The position numbers and the translations under genes are program-made. The notes under the pieces were generated by a model. It was not told the DNA's origin and did no database searches. It worked only from the letters and a program-made list of their open reading frames with translations. Positions 1 to 7,442 of a stretch of DNA of 26,696 bases are shown piece by piece. The DNA is taken from positions 1-26,696 of the forward strand of contig CAZMSO010000038.1 of assembly GCA_964568975.1 (NCBI GenBank), written 5' to 3'. Position 1 is the stretch's first letter. Each line of letters starts with the position of its first letter. This DNA is from CAZADA01 sp964568975 (lineage in GTDB: Bacteria > Pseudomonadota > Alphaproteobacteria > Caulobacterales > Maricaulaceae).

Positions 1-1129
1 GCCCTCGCGCCCGTCGCTGCGCGGCGTCCGGGGCGACCAGCGCACGCACATAATCGCCCAGAGCGAGGGCGGCCGTCAGGCCGGGGCTCTCAATGCCGAA
101 CAGCTGAATGAGGCCCGCCGCGCCATGGGCGGCGCCGTCGTGAATCGCAAAATCCGCCGCTGGCGCGCCAGGCCCCGCGAGTTTCGCCCGCACGCCGGCG
201 TAATCAGGCTGCAGCGCGTCGTCCGGCAGATCCGGCCAATAACGGCGCACTGCGGCGTAAAACCGCCCCGCGCGCTGAGGATCCACGTCGTAACTGGGCG
301 CAGCGACCCACTCCACATCCGGACCGAAGCGGCCCTGACCGGCGAGGTCGCGGGTGAAATGCACCCCCAGGCCGCCGGGCTCTGGCGCGGGATAAATTAA
401 GCGGCGAAAGGGCGCGCGCCCGCGCAGCGCAAAATAGCTGCCTTTTGCGTAGTGCGCGCGCGGCGTGGCGTGCGCGGGCCACGGCGCCATGCGCGCCGCC
501 AGGCCGGGGGCGTCCAAACCGGCGCTGTTGATAAAGATGCGGCAGCTCACCTCCACCTCCACGTCCCCGCCGACATGCACTGCAAAGCCGCGCTCGTGAC
601 GCGCCACCGCCATCACCGGCGCGCGCAAAGCGATCAACCCGCCGGCCTGTTCCACGTCGCCTTGGAGGCTGAGCATCACGGCGTGGCTGTCGATGATGCC
701 GGTGGAGGGCGAATGCAGCGCCGCTGCGCACGACACCGCCGGCTCCATCGCGCGCGCCTGGGCGCCAGTTATGATGACGACGTCATGAACGCCATTGTTG
801 TGCGCCGTCGTCGCCAGCGCCCTGAGGGCCGCCGCCTCCGCCTCCGACGTGGCGACCACGAGCTTGCCGCAGCGCTCATGGGCCAAGCCGCGCGCGCGCG
901 CATAGGCGTAGAGCCTGCGTTTGCCCTCCACGCACAAGCGCGCCTTCAGGCTGCCCGTAGGGTAGTAGAGGCCGGCGTGAATCACTTCGCTGTTGCGCGC
1001 GGAGGCGCCGGACCCGATGAGGGCTTCGCGCTCGAGGACCAGCGTGTCGCGTCCTGTTTCAGCCAGCGCGCGCGCGACGGCCAGGCCGACGACGCCCGCA
1101 CCCGCGACAATGACATCCACATGCTCCAC
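1..1129 (-). CDS. FAD-dependent oxidoreductase, L-2-hydroxyglutarate oxidase (LhgO)-like, 3' end cut by window edge
   Basis: The minus strand is open from about 1192 to the window edge and encodes about 376 residues. The N-terminus carries a Rossmann FAD-binding motif (DVIVAGAGVVGLAVA), then a glutamate that would bind ribose (LVLEREALIGSGASARNSE). The block SEVIHAGLYYP followed by GSLKARLCVEG is typical of the LhgO/2-hydroxyglutarate dehydrogenase branch of the DAO superfamily. The C-terminal part (LIQLFGIESPGLTAALALG) matches the end of the FAD fold, so only a few residues are probably missing. Such enzymes oxidise a 2-hydroxy acid and pass electrons to the respiratory chain or oxygen. The substrate here is inferred from family only. 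I chose the GTG at 1129, preceded by AAAGGG eight bases upstream. GTG at 1120 and ATG at 1192, inside a tandem repeat, are alternatives. It is divergent from the ABC operon. Confidence 0.85.
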   Translation of the reverse strand, partial: MEHVDVIVAGAGVVGLAVARALAETGRDTLVLEREALIGSGASARNSEVIHAGLYYPTGSLKARLCVEGKRRLYAYARARGLAHERCGKLVVATSEAEAAALRALATTAHNNGVHDVVIITGAQARAMEPAVSCAAALHSPSTGIIDSHAVMLSLQGDVEQAGGLIALRAPVMAVARHERGFAVHVGGDVEVEVSCRIFINSAGLDAPGLAARMAPWPAHATPRAHYAKGSYFALRGRAPFRRLIYPAPEPGGLGVHFTRDLAGQGRFGPDVEWVAAPSYDVDPQRAGRFYAAVRRYWPDLPDDALQPDYAGVRAKLAGPGAPAADFAIHDGAAHGAAGLIQLFGIESPGLTAALALGDYVRALVAPDAAQRRARG

Positions 1130-1137
1130 AAGCGCGG

Positions 1138-1143
1138 CCCTTT
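1138..1143 (-). promoter_or_regulatory. Probable Shine-Dalgarno of the LhgO-like gene
   Basis: AAAGGG on the minus strand ends 8 nt before the GTG at 1129. The in-frame ATG at 1192 has no comparable purine stretch. This is why the GTG start was preferred. Confidence 0.4.
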
Positions 1144-1176
1144 CGCGATGGCGGCGGCGCGCGGGGTCGTCCGCGA

Positions 1177-1208
1177 GCGTCCATGCGTCCATGCGTCCAT
1201 GCGTCTAT
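1177..1208. repeat. Tandem octamer repeat, 4 x GCGTCCAT (last copy GCGTCTAT)
   Basis: Three exact copies and one copy with a single change lie head to tail. On the minus strand each exact copy contains an ATG (first bases at 1200, 1192 and 1184). The unit is 8 bp, so these ATGs fall in three different frames. Only the one at 1192 is in frame with the LhgO-like gene. The repeat therefore lies in, or just before, that gene's start region and on the upstream side of the divergent ABC operon. Confidence 0.85.
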
Positions 1209-1407
1209 GTCGTTGCAGACGGGCCCTATTCAGCCTCAGCCCGCAAGCGCGCCGGCCGGCCACAGGGGACGCGTGCGCTGAAACCTGCCGCGCGCGCATT
1301 GAATTCTCGACCGCGGCAAGCGACTTTCCTAAAAGAACCGTGTGAGTCACAACGCTTGAGCGCGCGGCGCCAAGCGGTCCGCAAACGCCACGGCGACGAG
1401 GACCATA

Positions 1408-3159
1408 ATGACAACCAGCGAGCTGCGCCAACACCTCACTGTGCGTGAGATCTTTGGTTTTTTTGTGAAAATTCTGAGAGATGAGCGGGAGTTCTATTGG
1501 CTCGCCATCATTTACGGCGTGGCGATCAGCCTGCTGTCGCTGGCCACGCCGGTGTCGGTCCAGTTTTTGATCAACACCGTCAATACAGGGCTGACCACAC
1601 CTCTGGTGGTCTTGTCATTGACGCTGTTCGGGCTGTTGTTGGCGTCGGGTCTGTTCAACGCGTTGCGATTTCATTTGATGGAGGTGTTTGGCCGGAAGTT
1701 TTATGCTCGACAAATGGCCGATATCACGATGCGCGCGATTTATGCGCAAAACCCATTTTTTAATGATGAAAGCCGTGGCGCGCTGTTCAATCGGTATTTC
1801 GACATCATTATTGTTCAGAAAAACATTCCCGTCCTTCTGATTGGCGGCTTCACGGTGGTGTTGCAAGCGGCGGTAGGTTTTGTGCTTGTCTCGCTTTACC
1901 ACCCGCTGTTCCTCGCCTTCAATTTGGTGACCGTGTTTTTGATTTGGCTGGTCTGGGTTGTCTGGGGGAACAGCGCGATCCACTCCGCCGTCGAGTTGTC
2001 GCACCGTAAGCACGCCGCAGCGGCGTGGCTGCAGTCCCTTGGCGATTCCGACGGGTTCTTCAAATCCGAGCACCGGATCAATTTCGCGCTGGCGCAAAGC
2101 GAGCGGCGCACAGCCGATTACGTGCAGGCGCATCGGGTGCATTTCCGCCGCCATTACGCTCAGACCTTGGCGTTCTTGGCGCTTTACGCCGCCGCCAGCG
2201 CGATTTTGTTGGGATTGGGCGGTTGGCTGGTGATCCAAGGCCAATTGACTTTAGGCCAGTTGGTGGCTGCAGAGCTGGTGTTGTCGGCGGTGTTTTTCGG
2301 CGTGTCGCAGCTGGGGATCTACCTCAACTACTTTTATGATTTAGCAGCGGCCATCGAAGAATTGTCCATGTTCTCCCAAGTCCCCCTTGAGGCGCCGACG
2401 GGGGCGCTGCCGCCGGAGCGGGAGGACACCACGCTGGAATTCGTCAAAGTGCGCGGCGACGCCCGCGGTCACGACGCGGTGTTCGATTTCACGATTCCCG
2501 GCGGCGCGAAGTTGATGGCGGGGTCAGCGAGCCATGGCTTGCAACGCTTGTTCACCTCCTTGTTGAAGCGGCACGTCACGCCGGCTGGCGGGTATTTGGC
2601 GTTTGGCGGCGTCGACATCTTGTCGACCGAACTCCAGGCCATGCGCCGCGAGATGTATGTGTTCGACCGTCCGACCTTCATTGAGATGACGATCCGCGAA
2701 TACTTGACGATCAGCGCCAATGGCGGCAGCCCCCAACGCTCGTTGGCCGCGATTGAGGCGGTGGGTTTGGGGCCGGCGATCGCGAAACTGAGCCAAGGGC
2801 TCGACACTCGCCTTGCAACGACGGGGTTCCCGCTGTCGACGGCTGAGACCATGCAGTTGCGTTTGGCCGCCGCAATCGTGTCCGAACCGCGGGTGCTGAT
2901 CCTCAATCAATTGTTCGACATGATTGATGAAGATTGCTTAGCAAACGCCCTAGAGGCGTTAAAGCGCAATGAGGGACTTACGATCGTTTATTTCTCGAAC
3001 CGGCGACGCAACCCCGGGTTTGAGCAGTTTTTATATTTGGACTATGATCAACAATACACTTACGAATCGTTTGAAGCTTTTATGGAGACGGCGTACGCGA
3101 CATGCGCGCCAACTCGGGGTCCGCTGCGTTTGTTGCCTGGCCCTGAGTCGAAGGATTGA
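1408..3159 (+). CDS. ABC-exporter-like membrane protein with a degenerate (pseudo-ATPase) nucleotide-binding domain
   Basis: The 583-residue protein has an exporter-type transmembrane domain (hydrophobic segments around residues 31-56, 68-88, 140-190 and 252-310) and a C-terminal domain that aligns with an ABC ATPase. All standard ATPase motifs are altered. The Walker A position reads GSASHGLQ (372-379), with Leu and Gln in place of Lys and Ser/Thr. The signature is LSTAE (476-480). Walker B plus catalytic Glu read LILNQ (497-501), Asp to Asn and Glu to Gln. The Q-loop Gln appears to be Asp (YVFDR), and the switch His is Asn531 (FSNRR). The D-loop Asp507 remains. There is no C39 peptidase domain. 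The start is the ATG after GAGGA at 1398-1402. HlyD and TolC genes follow directly, so it sits where a type I secretion ATPase would be. Frame and hydrophobicity are intact, so it is not a decayed gene. ATP hydrolysis looks unlikely; function unknown. Confidence 0.85.
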   Translation: MTTSELRQHLTVREIFGFFVKILRDEREFYWLAIIYGVAISLLSLATPVSVQFLINTVNTGLTTPLVVLSLTLFGLLLASGLFNALRFHLMEVFGRKFYARQMADITMRAIYAQNPFFNDESRGALFNRYFDIIIVQKNIPVLLIGGFTVVLQAAVGFVLVSLYHPLFLAFNLVTVFLIWLVWVVWGNSAIHSAVELSHRKHAAAAWLQSLGDSDGFFKSEHRINFALAQSERRTADYVQAHRVHFRRHYAQTLAFLALYAAASAILLGLGGWLVIQGQLTLGQLVAAELVLSAVFFGVSQLGIYLNYFYDLAAAIEELSMFSQVPLEAPTGALPPEREDTTLEFVKVRGDARGHDAVFDFTIPGGAKLMAGSASHGLQRLFTSLLKRHVTPAGGYLAFGGVDILSTELQAMRREMYVFDRPTFIEMTIREYLTISANGGSPQRSLAAIEAVGLGPAIAKLSQGLDTRLATTGFPLSTAETMQLRLAAAIVSEPRVLILNQLFDMIDEDCLANALEALKRNEGLTIVYFSNRRRNPGFEQFLYLDYDQQYTYESFEAFMETAYATCAPTRGPLRLLPGPESKD

Positions 3160-3167
3160 CGCCGCCC

Positions 3168-4259
3168 ATGTATGATCACGAGAAGTACCGTGAAAAATTC
3201 GAAACACTGGAGTCCATCCGCACCCCCGGCGTCATTCGTGTCCTCGGCTGGATGACGGTGGGCCTCATTGTGGCGGTGGGGCTGTTTTTCGCGTTCGTGC
3301 CGTGGGTCCAGACCACCGCCGGCAATGGCGTCGTGACGGCCCTCGACCCGGATGACCGTCTGCAAAACATCAACGCCCTAGTGTCCGGCCGCATCGAACG
3401 CTGGTACGTCCGCGACGGCAGCATTGTGGAGGCGGGCGATCCGATTGTGCGTATTGCAGACAATGACCCTCAATTGTTGGAGCGCTTGCAGGCCGAGCGC
3501 GCTCAGATTATGGCGCGCTTGGAGTCGACGCGGGCCAATGTCCGCACGGCGGAAATCGACCTCGAGCGCTCGTTGGAGCTGTTCAACCAAGGTCTGGCGG
3601 CGCGTCGCGAGTATGAGCAGGCGCAAATCCGTGTCGAGGAGTTGCGCGCCGTGGAGGCGGAGGCGGCCGCGGCGCTTAATCGAGCGGATGTGAATTTGTC
3701 GCGTTTGTCGGTGCAAACGGTGCGCGCGCCGCGCAATGGCGTGATTTTGAACGTCAACGCGGGCGACACCGCCACATACGTCACGGCGGGCGAAGTGCTG
3801 GCGACCTTCGTGCCGGCGGGTTCCGAGCGGATTGTGGAGGTGTTCATTGACGGGCGCGACGTCGCGCTGGTCGAGGCGGGCGCGCGGGCGCGGATCCAAT
3901 TTGAAGGCTGGCCGGCGGTGCAGTTCAGCGGCTGGCCGTCGGTCGCCATCGGCACCTTTGCTGGGCGCGTGTACGCCGTCGACCCGTCCGCGCAGACGAA
4001 CGGCTTGTTTCGGGTGTTGATCGTCGAAGATGAAGACGCCCCCGAGGAGGAGCAGTGGCCTGACGAGCGGTTCGTGCGCTTTGGTTCAGCGGCGCGGGCG
4101 TGGGTGTTGTTGGAAACGGTGCGCGTCGGCTTTGAAGTCTGGCGCCAGCTGAACAGCTTCCCGCCCTCCTTCCCGCGCAGCGAGAGCCCGGGCGCCGGCG
4201 GCCCAGGCGGGGACGGGGCGATGAGCCGCAGGCCCACGGGAGAGGCGTTCGCACGATGA
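3168..4259 (+). CDS. HlyD-family periplasmic adaptor (membrane fusion protein)
   Basis: This 363-residue protein would bridge the inner-membrane ABC protein and the outer-membrane factor across the periplasm. It has a short cytoplasmic N-terminus, one membrane segment near residues 22-46, and a first half-lipoyl motif (ALVSGRIERWYVRDGSIVEAG). Next come a heptad-rich helical hairpin at about 99-175 and a second half-lipoyl motif (VRAPRNGVILNVNAGD), followed by a beta-barrel region. The tail is rich in Pro, Gly and Ser. It is shorter than classical HlyD because the coiled coil is short, as in adaptors of small-molecule pumps and some peptide exporters. The ATG at 3168 follows the ABC stop by 8 nt. 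An in-frame TTG at 3156 would overlap that stop but sits against the purine run, so it is less likely. The stop overlaps the TolC start as ATGA. Confidence 0.9.
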   Translation: MYDHEKYREKFETLESIRTPGVIRVLGWMTVGLIVAVGLFFAFVPWVQTTAGNGVVTALDPDDRLQNINALVSGRIERWYVRDGSIVEAGDPIVRIADNDPQLLERLQAERAQIMARLESTRANVRTAEIDLERSLELFNQGLAARREYEQAQIRVEELRAVEAEAAAALNRADVNLSRLSVQTVRAPRNGVILNVNAGDTATYVTAGEVLATFVPAGSERIVEVFIDGRDVALVEAGARARIQFEGWPAVQFSGWPSVAIGTFAGRVYAVDPSAQTNGLFRVLIVEDEDAPEEEQWPDERFVRFGSAARAWVLLETVRVGFEVWRQLNSFPPSFPRSESPGAGGPGGDGAMSRRPTGEAFAR

Positions 4260-5809
4260 CGGCGGAGGCGGGGCGGCGCCGGCGTGCGCGCGCTGGGGCG
4301 CTGGCGGGAGTGGTCGCGGCTGTGTCGGCCGCCGGCGCGGGGCCGGCGCAGGCGCAAACTCTCCCCGGTCAACCGGTCCCCATCCCGTCCACTCGCGCCC
4401 AAACCACCCCGACTGAGAGCGCCCCCTCCCAAAGCGCTCAGACCCCGCGCGCTGCGACATATCTCTTCCCGGACGCGGTGTTGGAGAGCGCCGCCGCGCA
4501 TTTCCCCCAAGTGTTGGAGGGCTTGGCGCGCGTCCAAGCCGCCCGGGGGGACGTGGTCGCCTCAGAAGGCGCGTTCGACCTCGTGTTCTCCGCGGACGGC
4601 TTTACCCGGTCCACAGGTTTTTGGGACGGATCGGTGGTCAACACGGATGTGCGCCGGAGGCTGCGCGGCGTGGGCGCGACGGTCTATGGCGGCTATCGCT
4701 TGTCGGACGGCGATTTCCCGATTTATGAAGACATCAACTTCACGAACACGGGCGGTGAATTCAAAGTCGGGGCGTTGTTTTCGCTCTTGCGCGACCGCAG
4801 CATCGACGCCCAGCGTTTCGCCGCCACCGACACCCGCTTAGCCGCCGACCAAGCCGAGCTTGAACTCCTGCTCACGCGCATCGGCGTGCAGCGGCGCGCT
4901 CTCAACGCCTATTGGCTGTGGCTGGCGGCGGAGCGGCAATTGTCTGTGTACAAAGATTTGCTCGAGATCGCTGAGGCGCGTCAGAGCGGCCTTGAAACGC
5001 AAGTGCGCCGCGGCGCCTTGGCGGCGATCTCCTTGACGGAGAACCGCCAAAACATCACGCGTCGGCGGATCTTGGTCGTCCAAGCGCAGCGCGACGTCAT
5101 CAACGCCGCCAACGTGTTGTCGCTTTATTACCGCGACAGCGACGGCGATCCCATCACGCCGTCCTTAGGCGAAGCGCCGCCTATGGATGTCATGCCGGCC
5201 ATGCCTGAGACCCCGGAGCTGCCTGTGACGGACCTCGTCGCGCAGCGCCCGGAGCTGGAGCTCTTGCGGGTGGCGATCCAGCGCGCGAACAACCGCATCG
5301 CTTTGGGAGAGAACGCGCTGCAGCCGAGCCTCGACCTCAATCTCGAAGTGTCGCGGGATTTGGGCGCGATTGCGGAAGGCGGGCCGTCGCGCGAATCCAC
5401 GGACACGATTTTGGGGGTGGAGTTTTCCGTGCCGCTCCAACGCCGTTTGGCGAAAGGCCGCCTCCAGCGGGCGGAGGCCGAGCGCGAAGCTGCGCGTCAA
5501 CAACGCCGGCGCACCCAAGACCAAATCGAGATCGAAATCCGCAACATTCTCGTGGAGCTGGAGACCGCGCGCGAGCTTGCGGTCCTGGCCCAGCTGGAGG
5601 TCGAGCAATCGGATCGCATGACCGAGGCGGAACGCAGCCGCTTCGCCAGCGGCGCGAGCGATTTCTTCCTCGTCAATGTGCGCGAGGAGACTGCTGCGGA
5701 CGCGCGCGTGCGCGCCGCCCAGGCCGCCTTCCGCGCGCGGGTGGCGCAGACAGATTTCGACGCGGCGGTGATGAATCTCAACCGGTTGGGCTTATCCGAT
5801 CAACGCTGA
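4256..5809 (+). CDS. TolC-family outer-membrane efflux protein
   Basis: The 517-residue protein starts with an Arg-rich n-region and an Ala/Val hydrophobic core ending near AQAQT (about residue 35), a likely signal peptide. A Pro/Thr/Ser-rich linker follows. The rest is the duplicated, mostly alpha-helical outer-membrane-factor fold. The second half carries the usual pattern of a leucine/glutamate-rich helix (VAQRPELELLRVAIQRAN), then PSLDLNLEVS, EFSVPLQRR and a long helix ending with ARVAQTDFDAAVMNLNRL. It would form a trimeric channel through the outer membrane and dock on the HlyD-type adaptor, whose stop codon it overlaps (ATGA). Translational coupling of the two is likely. Confidence 0.9.
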   Translation: MTAEAGRRRRARAGALAGVVAAVSAAGAGPAQAQTLPGQPVPIPSTRAQTTPTESAPSQSAQTPRAATYLFPDAVLESAAAHFPQVLEGLARVQAARGDVVASEGAFDLVFSADGFTRSTGFWDGSVVNTDVRRRLRGVGATVYGGYRLSDGDFPIYEDINFTNTGGEFKVGALFSLLRDRSIDAQRFAATDTRLAADQAELELLLTRIGVQRRALNAYWLWLAAERQLSVYKDLLEIAEARQSGLETQVRRGALAAISLTENRQNITRRRILVVQAQRDVINAANVLSLYYRDSDGDPITPSLGEAPPMDVMPAMPETPELPVTDLVAQRPELELLRVAIQRANNRIALGENALQPSLDLNLEVSRDLGAIAEGGPSRESTDTILGVEFSVPLQRRLAKGRLQRAEAEREAARQQRRRTQDQIEIEIRNILVELETARELAVLAQLEVEQSDRMTEAERSRFASGASDFFLVNVREETAADARVRAAQAAFRARVAQTDFDAAVMNLNRLGLSDQR

Positions 5810-5840
5810 AGCCCCGCGCGGCGTGAGCCCGTGGGATGAT

Positions 5841-5847
5841 GAGGGGG
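5841..5847 (+). promoter_or_regulatory. Shine-Dalgarno deciding the start of the GNAT-nitrilase gene
   Basis: GAGGGGG lies 5 nt before the GTG at 5853. The upstream in-frame GTG at 5823 lacks a clear purine stretch at the right distance. The 5853 start also removes a short non-conserved-looking leader of ten residues. Confidence 0.5.
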
Positions 5848-5852
5848 CGCGC

Positions 5853-7427
5853 GTGTCCACCACTCCGGAGGCGGCGAAAGAGGCGATCACGCCGAAACTC
5901 GTCATCCGCACCGCTCAGTTTTCCGACGTTACGGCGATCACAGCCTTATCGGAGCGCGTGTACGGCCCTGAGGAGGCGTACCTCACCAGCCAAATCCGCG
6001 GCCACATCAGCGCGTTTCCCGAGGGCCAATTCGTGGCCGACTTCGAGGGCGCGATTGTGGGCTATTGCGCGACGTTCATTGTCTCGGAGGAACTCGCCAT
6101 CGCCCCCCACAGCTGGGTGGAGATCACGGGCGGCGGCTTCGCGTCACGGCACAATCCCGATGGCGATGTGCTCTATGGCCTTGAAGTGTTGGTCGACCCG
6201 AGTTTTCGGCGTTTGCGGATTGGTCAGCGTTTTTATCAGACTCGTCAGGACTTGTGTGAATATTTAGAGCTGAAAGGCATCATTTTCGGCGGCCGCATGC
6301 CCGGTTATGCGGAGCACGCAAAAGATTACCCCGAGCCTTTGGCCTATTTATCCGCAGTTCAGAACCAAACCTTGCAAGACCCGGTGGTCAATTTTCAGCT
6401 CAAACAAGGGTTTGAGCCGCTGGGCGTGCTGCGCAATTACATGCCCAGCGACAAAGCCTCCGGCGGCGCCGCCGCCCACATGTCCTGGCGCAACCCCCTG
6501 GCGCCGGAGGCCCGCGAAGCCGTGAAGTCCAGCCGCCCGGACAGCCGCTTGCCCCAAAGCGTCCGTGTGGCGACGGTGCAGTTCCAGATGCGAAAACTCA
6601 CATCGATTAAAGAGTTCGAAGACCAGGTTGAGTACTTTGTCGACGTGGCGTCGGATTACAAATGCGACTTCGTAATGTTTCCGGAGTTGTTCACGCTACA
6701 GCTTTTGTCGCTCGAGGAACATCCCCCCGCGCCCGCGGAATCCATTATCAAAGTCTCCGCCTACGCCGATCGTTTTCGCGCCTTCATGGAGAAGCTGGCG
6801 GTCTCCTACAACATCAACATTATTGGCGGCTCCCACCCCACGCAGTATGGGGAGAGCGATGTCCGCAACACAGCTTATGTGTTTTTGCGCGACGGCGCGG
6901 TCCACACCCAAGACAAGCTCCACCCGACGCCGGCGGAGCGGGAATGGTGGAACATTAAGGGCGGCGACACAGTCTCCGTCATCCCCACGGACTGCGGCCC
7001 CGTGGGCGTGATGGTGTGCTATGACGCGGAGTTTCCTGAAGTCGCGCGCCATTTGGCCGATCAAGGCGCAGTGATTTTGTTCGTGCCGTTCTGTACTGAC
7101 GAACGCCGCGGCTATATGCGCGTGCGCTATTGCTGTCACGCGCGCGCGGTTGAGAACCAATGCTATGTCGCGATGGCGGGGGTGGTGGGCAATCTCCCGA
7201 ATGTGGAGAGCATGGACATTCATTATGCGGAAAGCTGTATCCTGACGCCGTCGGACTTTCCCTTCGCGCGCGACGGCGTCGCCGCTGACACCGCGCCGAA
7301 CACTGAAACGATTGCGATCGCGGATTTGTCTTTGCCGGATTTGATCGTGAACCGACAATCCGGGACGGTGCGCAATTTCAAAGATCGGCGCTTTGACCTC
7401 TACCGCGTGTCCTGGCGCAAACGCTGA
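5853..7427 (+). CDS. Bifunctional GNAT acetyltransferase-like / carbon-nitrogen hydrolase (nitrilase superfamily) fusion
   Basis: The 524-residue protein joins two enzyme domains. Residues about 14-200 are a GNAT fold. At its acetyl-CoA-binding turn the sequence is RRLRIGQRF (119-127), which keeps the second Gly but has Arg122 where the first Gly of the R-x-x-G-x-G/A motif is expected. Residues about 235-515 are a nitrilase domain with the whole catalytic triad: Glu278 (FPELF), Lys355 (QDKLHP) and Cys389 (VMVCYDAEFPE). Members cleave amide or nitrile C-N bonds, often in small amides or N-acylated compounds. The natural substrate of this fusion is unknown to me. The gene follows TolC by about 43 nt on the same strand and is probably the last gene of the export operon, so it may make, trim or acylate the transported compound. 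It ends 15 nt from the convergent Anbu gene. The alternative start is GTG at 5823. Confidence 0.88.
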   Translation: MSTTPEAAKEAITPKLVIRTAQFSDVTAITALSERVYGPEEAYLTSQIRGHISAFPEGQFVADFEGAIVGYCATFIVSEELAIAPHSWVEITGGGFASRHNPDGDVLYGLEVLVDPSFRRLRIGQRFYQTRQDLCEYLELKGIIFGGRMPGYAEHAKDYPEPLAYLSAVQNQTLQDPVVNFQLKQGFEPLGVLRNYMPSDKASGGAAAHMSWRNPLAPEAREAVKSSRPDSRLPQSVRVATVQFQMRKLTSIKEFEDQVEYFVDVASDYKCDFVMFPELFTLQLLSLEEHPPAPAESIIKVSAYADRFRAFMEKLAVSYNINIIGGSHPTQYGESDVRNTAYVFLRDGAVHTQDKLHPTPAEREWWNIKGGDTVSVIPTDCGPVGVMVCYDAEFPEVARHLADQGAVILFVPFCTDERRGYMRVRYCCHARAVENQCYVAMAGVVGNLPNVESMDIHYAESCILTPSDFPFARDGVAADTAPNTETIAIADLSLPDLIVNRQSGTVRNFKDRRFDLYRVSWRKR

Positions 7428-7442
7428 GGCCGCCCCGCGCGC

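Noticed and set aside
125..1448. Several long plus-strand frames over the LhgO-like gene
   Set aside because: They are shadows of the GC-rich minus-strand gene. Their translations are Arg/Ala-rich with no motifs, while the minus frame shows clear FAD-binding signatures.
1408..3159. Decayed pseudogene explanation for the ABC gene
   Set aside because: There is no frameshift or internal stop, the membrane domain and fold pattern are preserved, it has a good ribosome-binding site, and its neighbours are intact. A functional pseudo-ATPase is the better reading.
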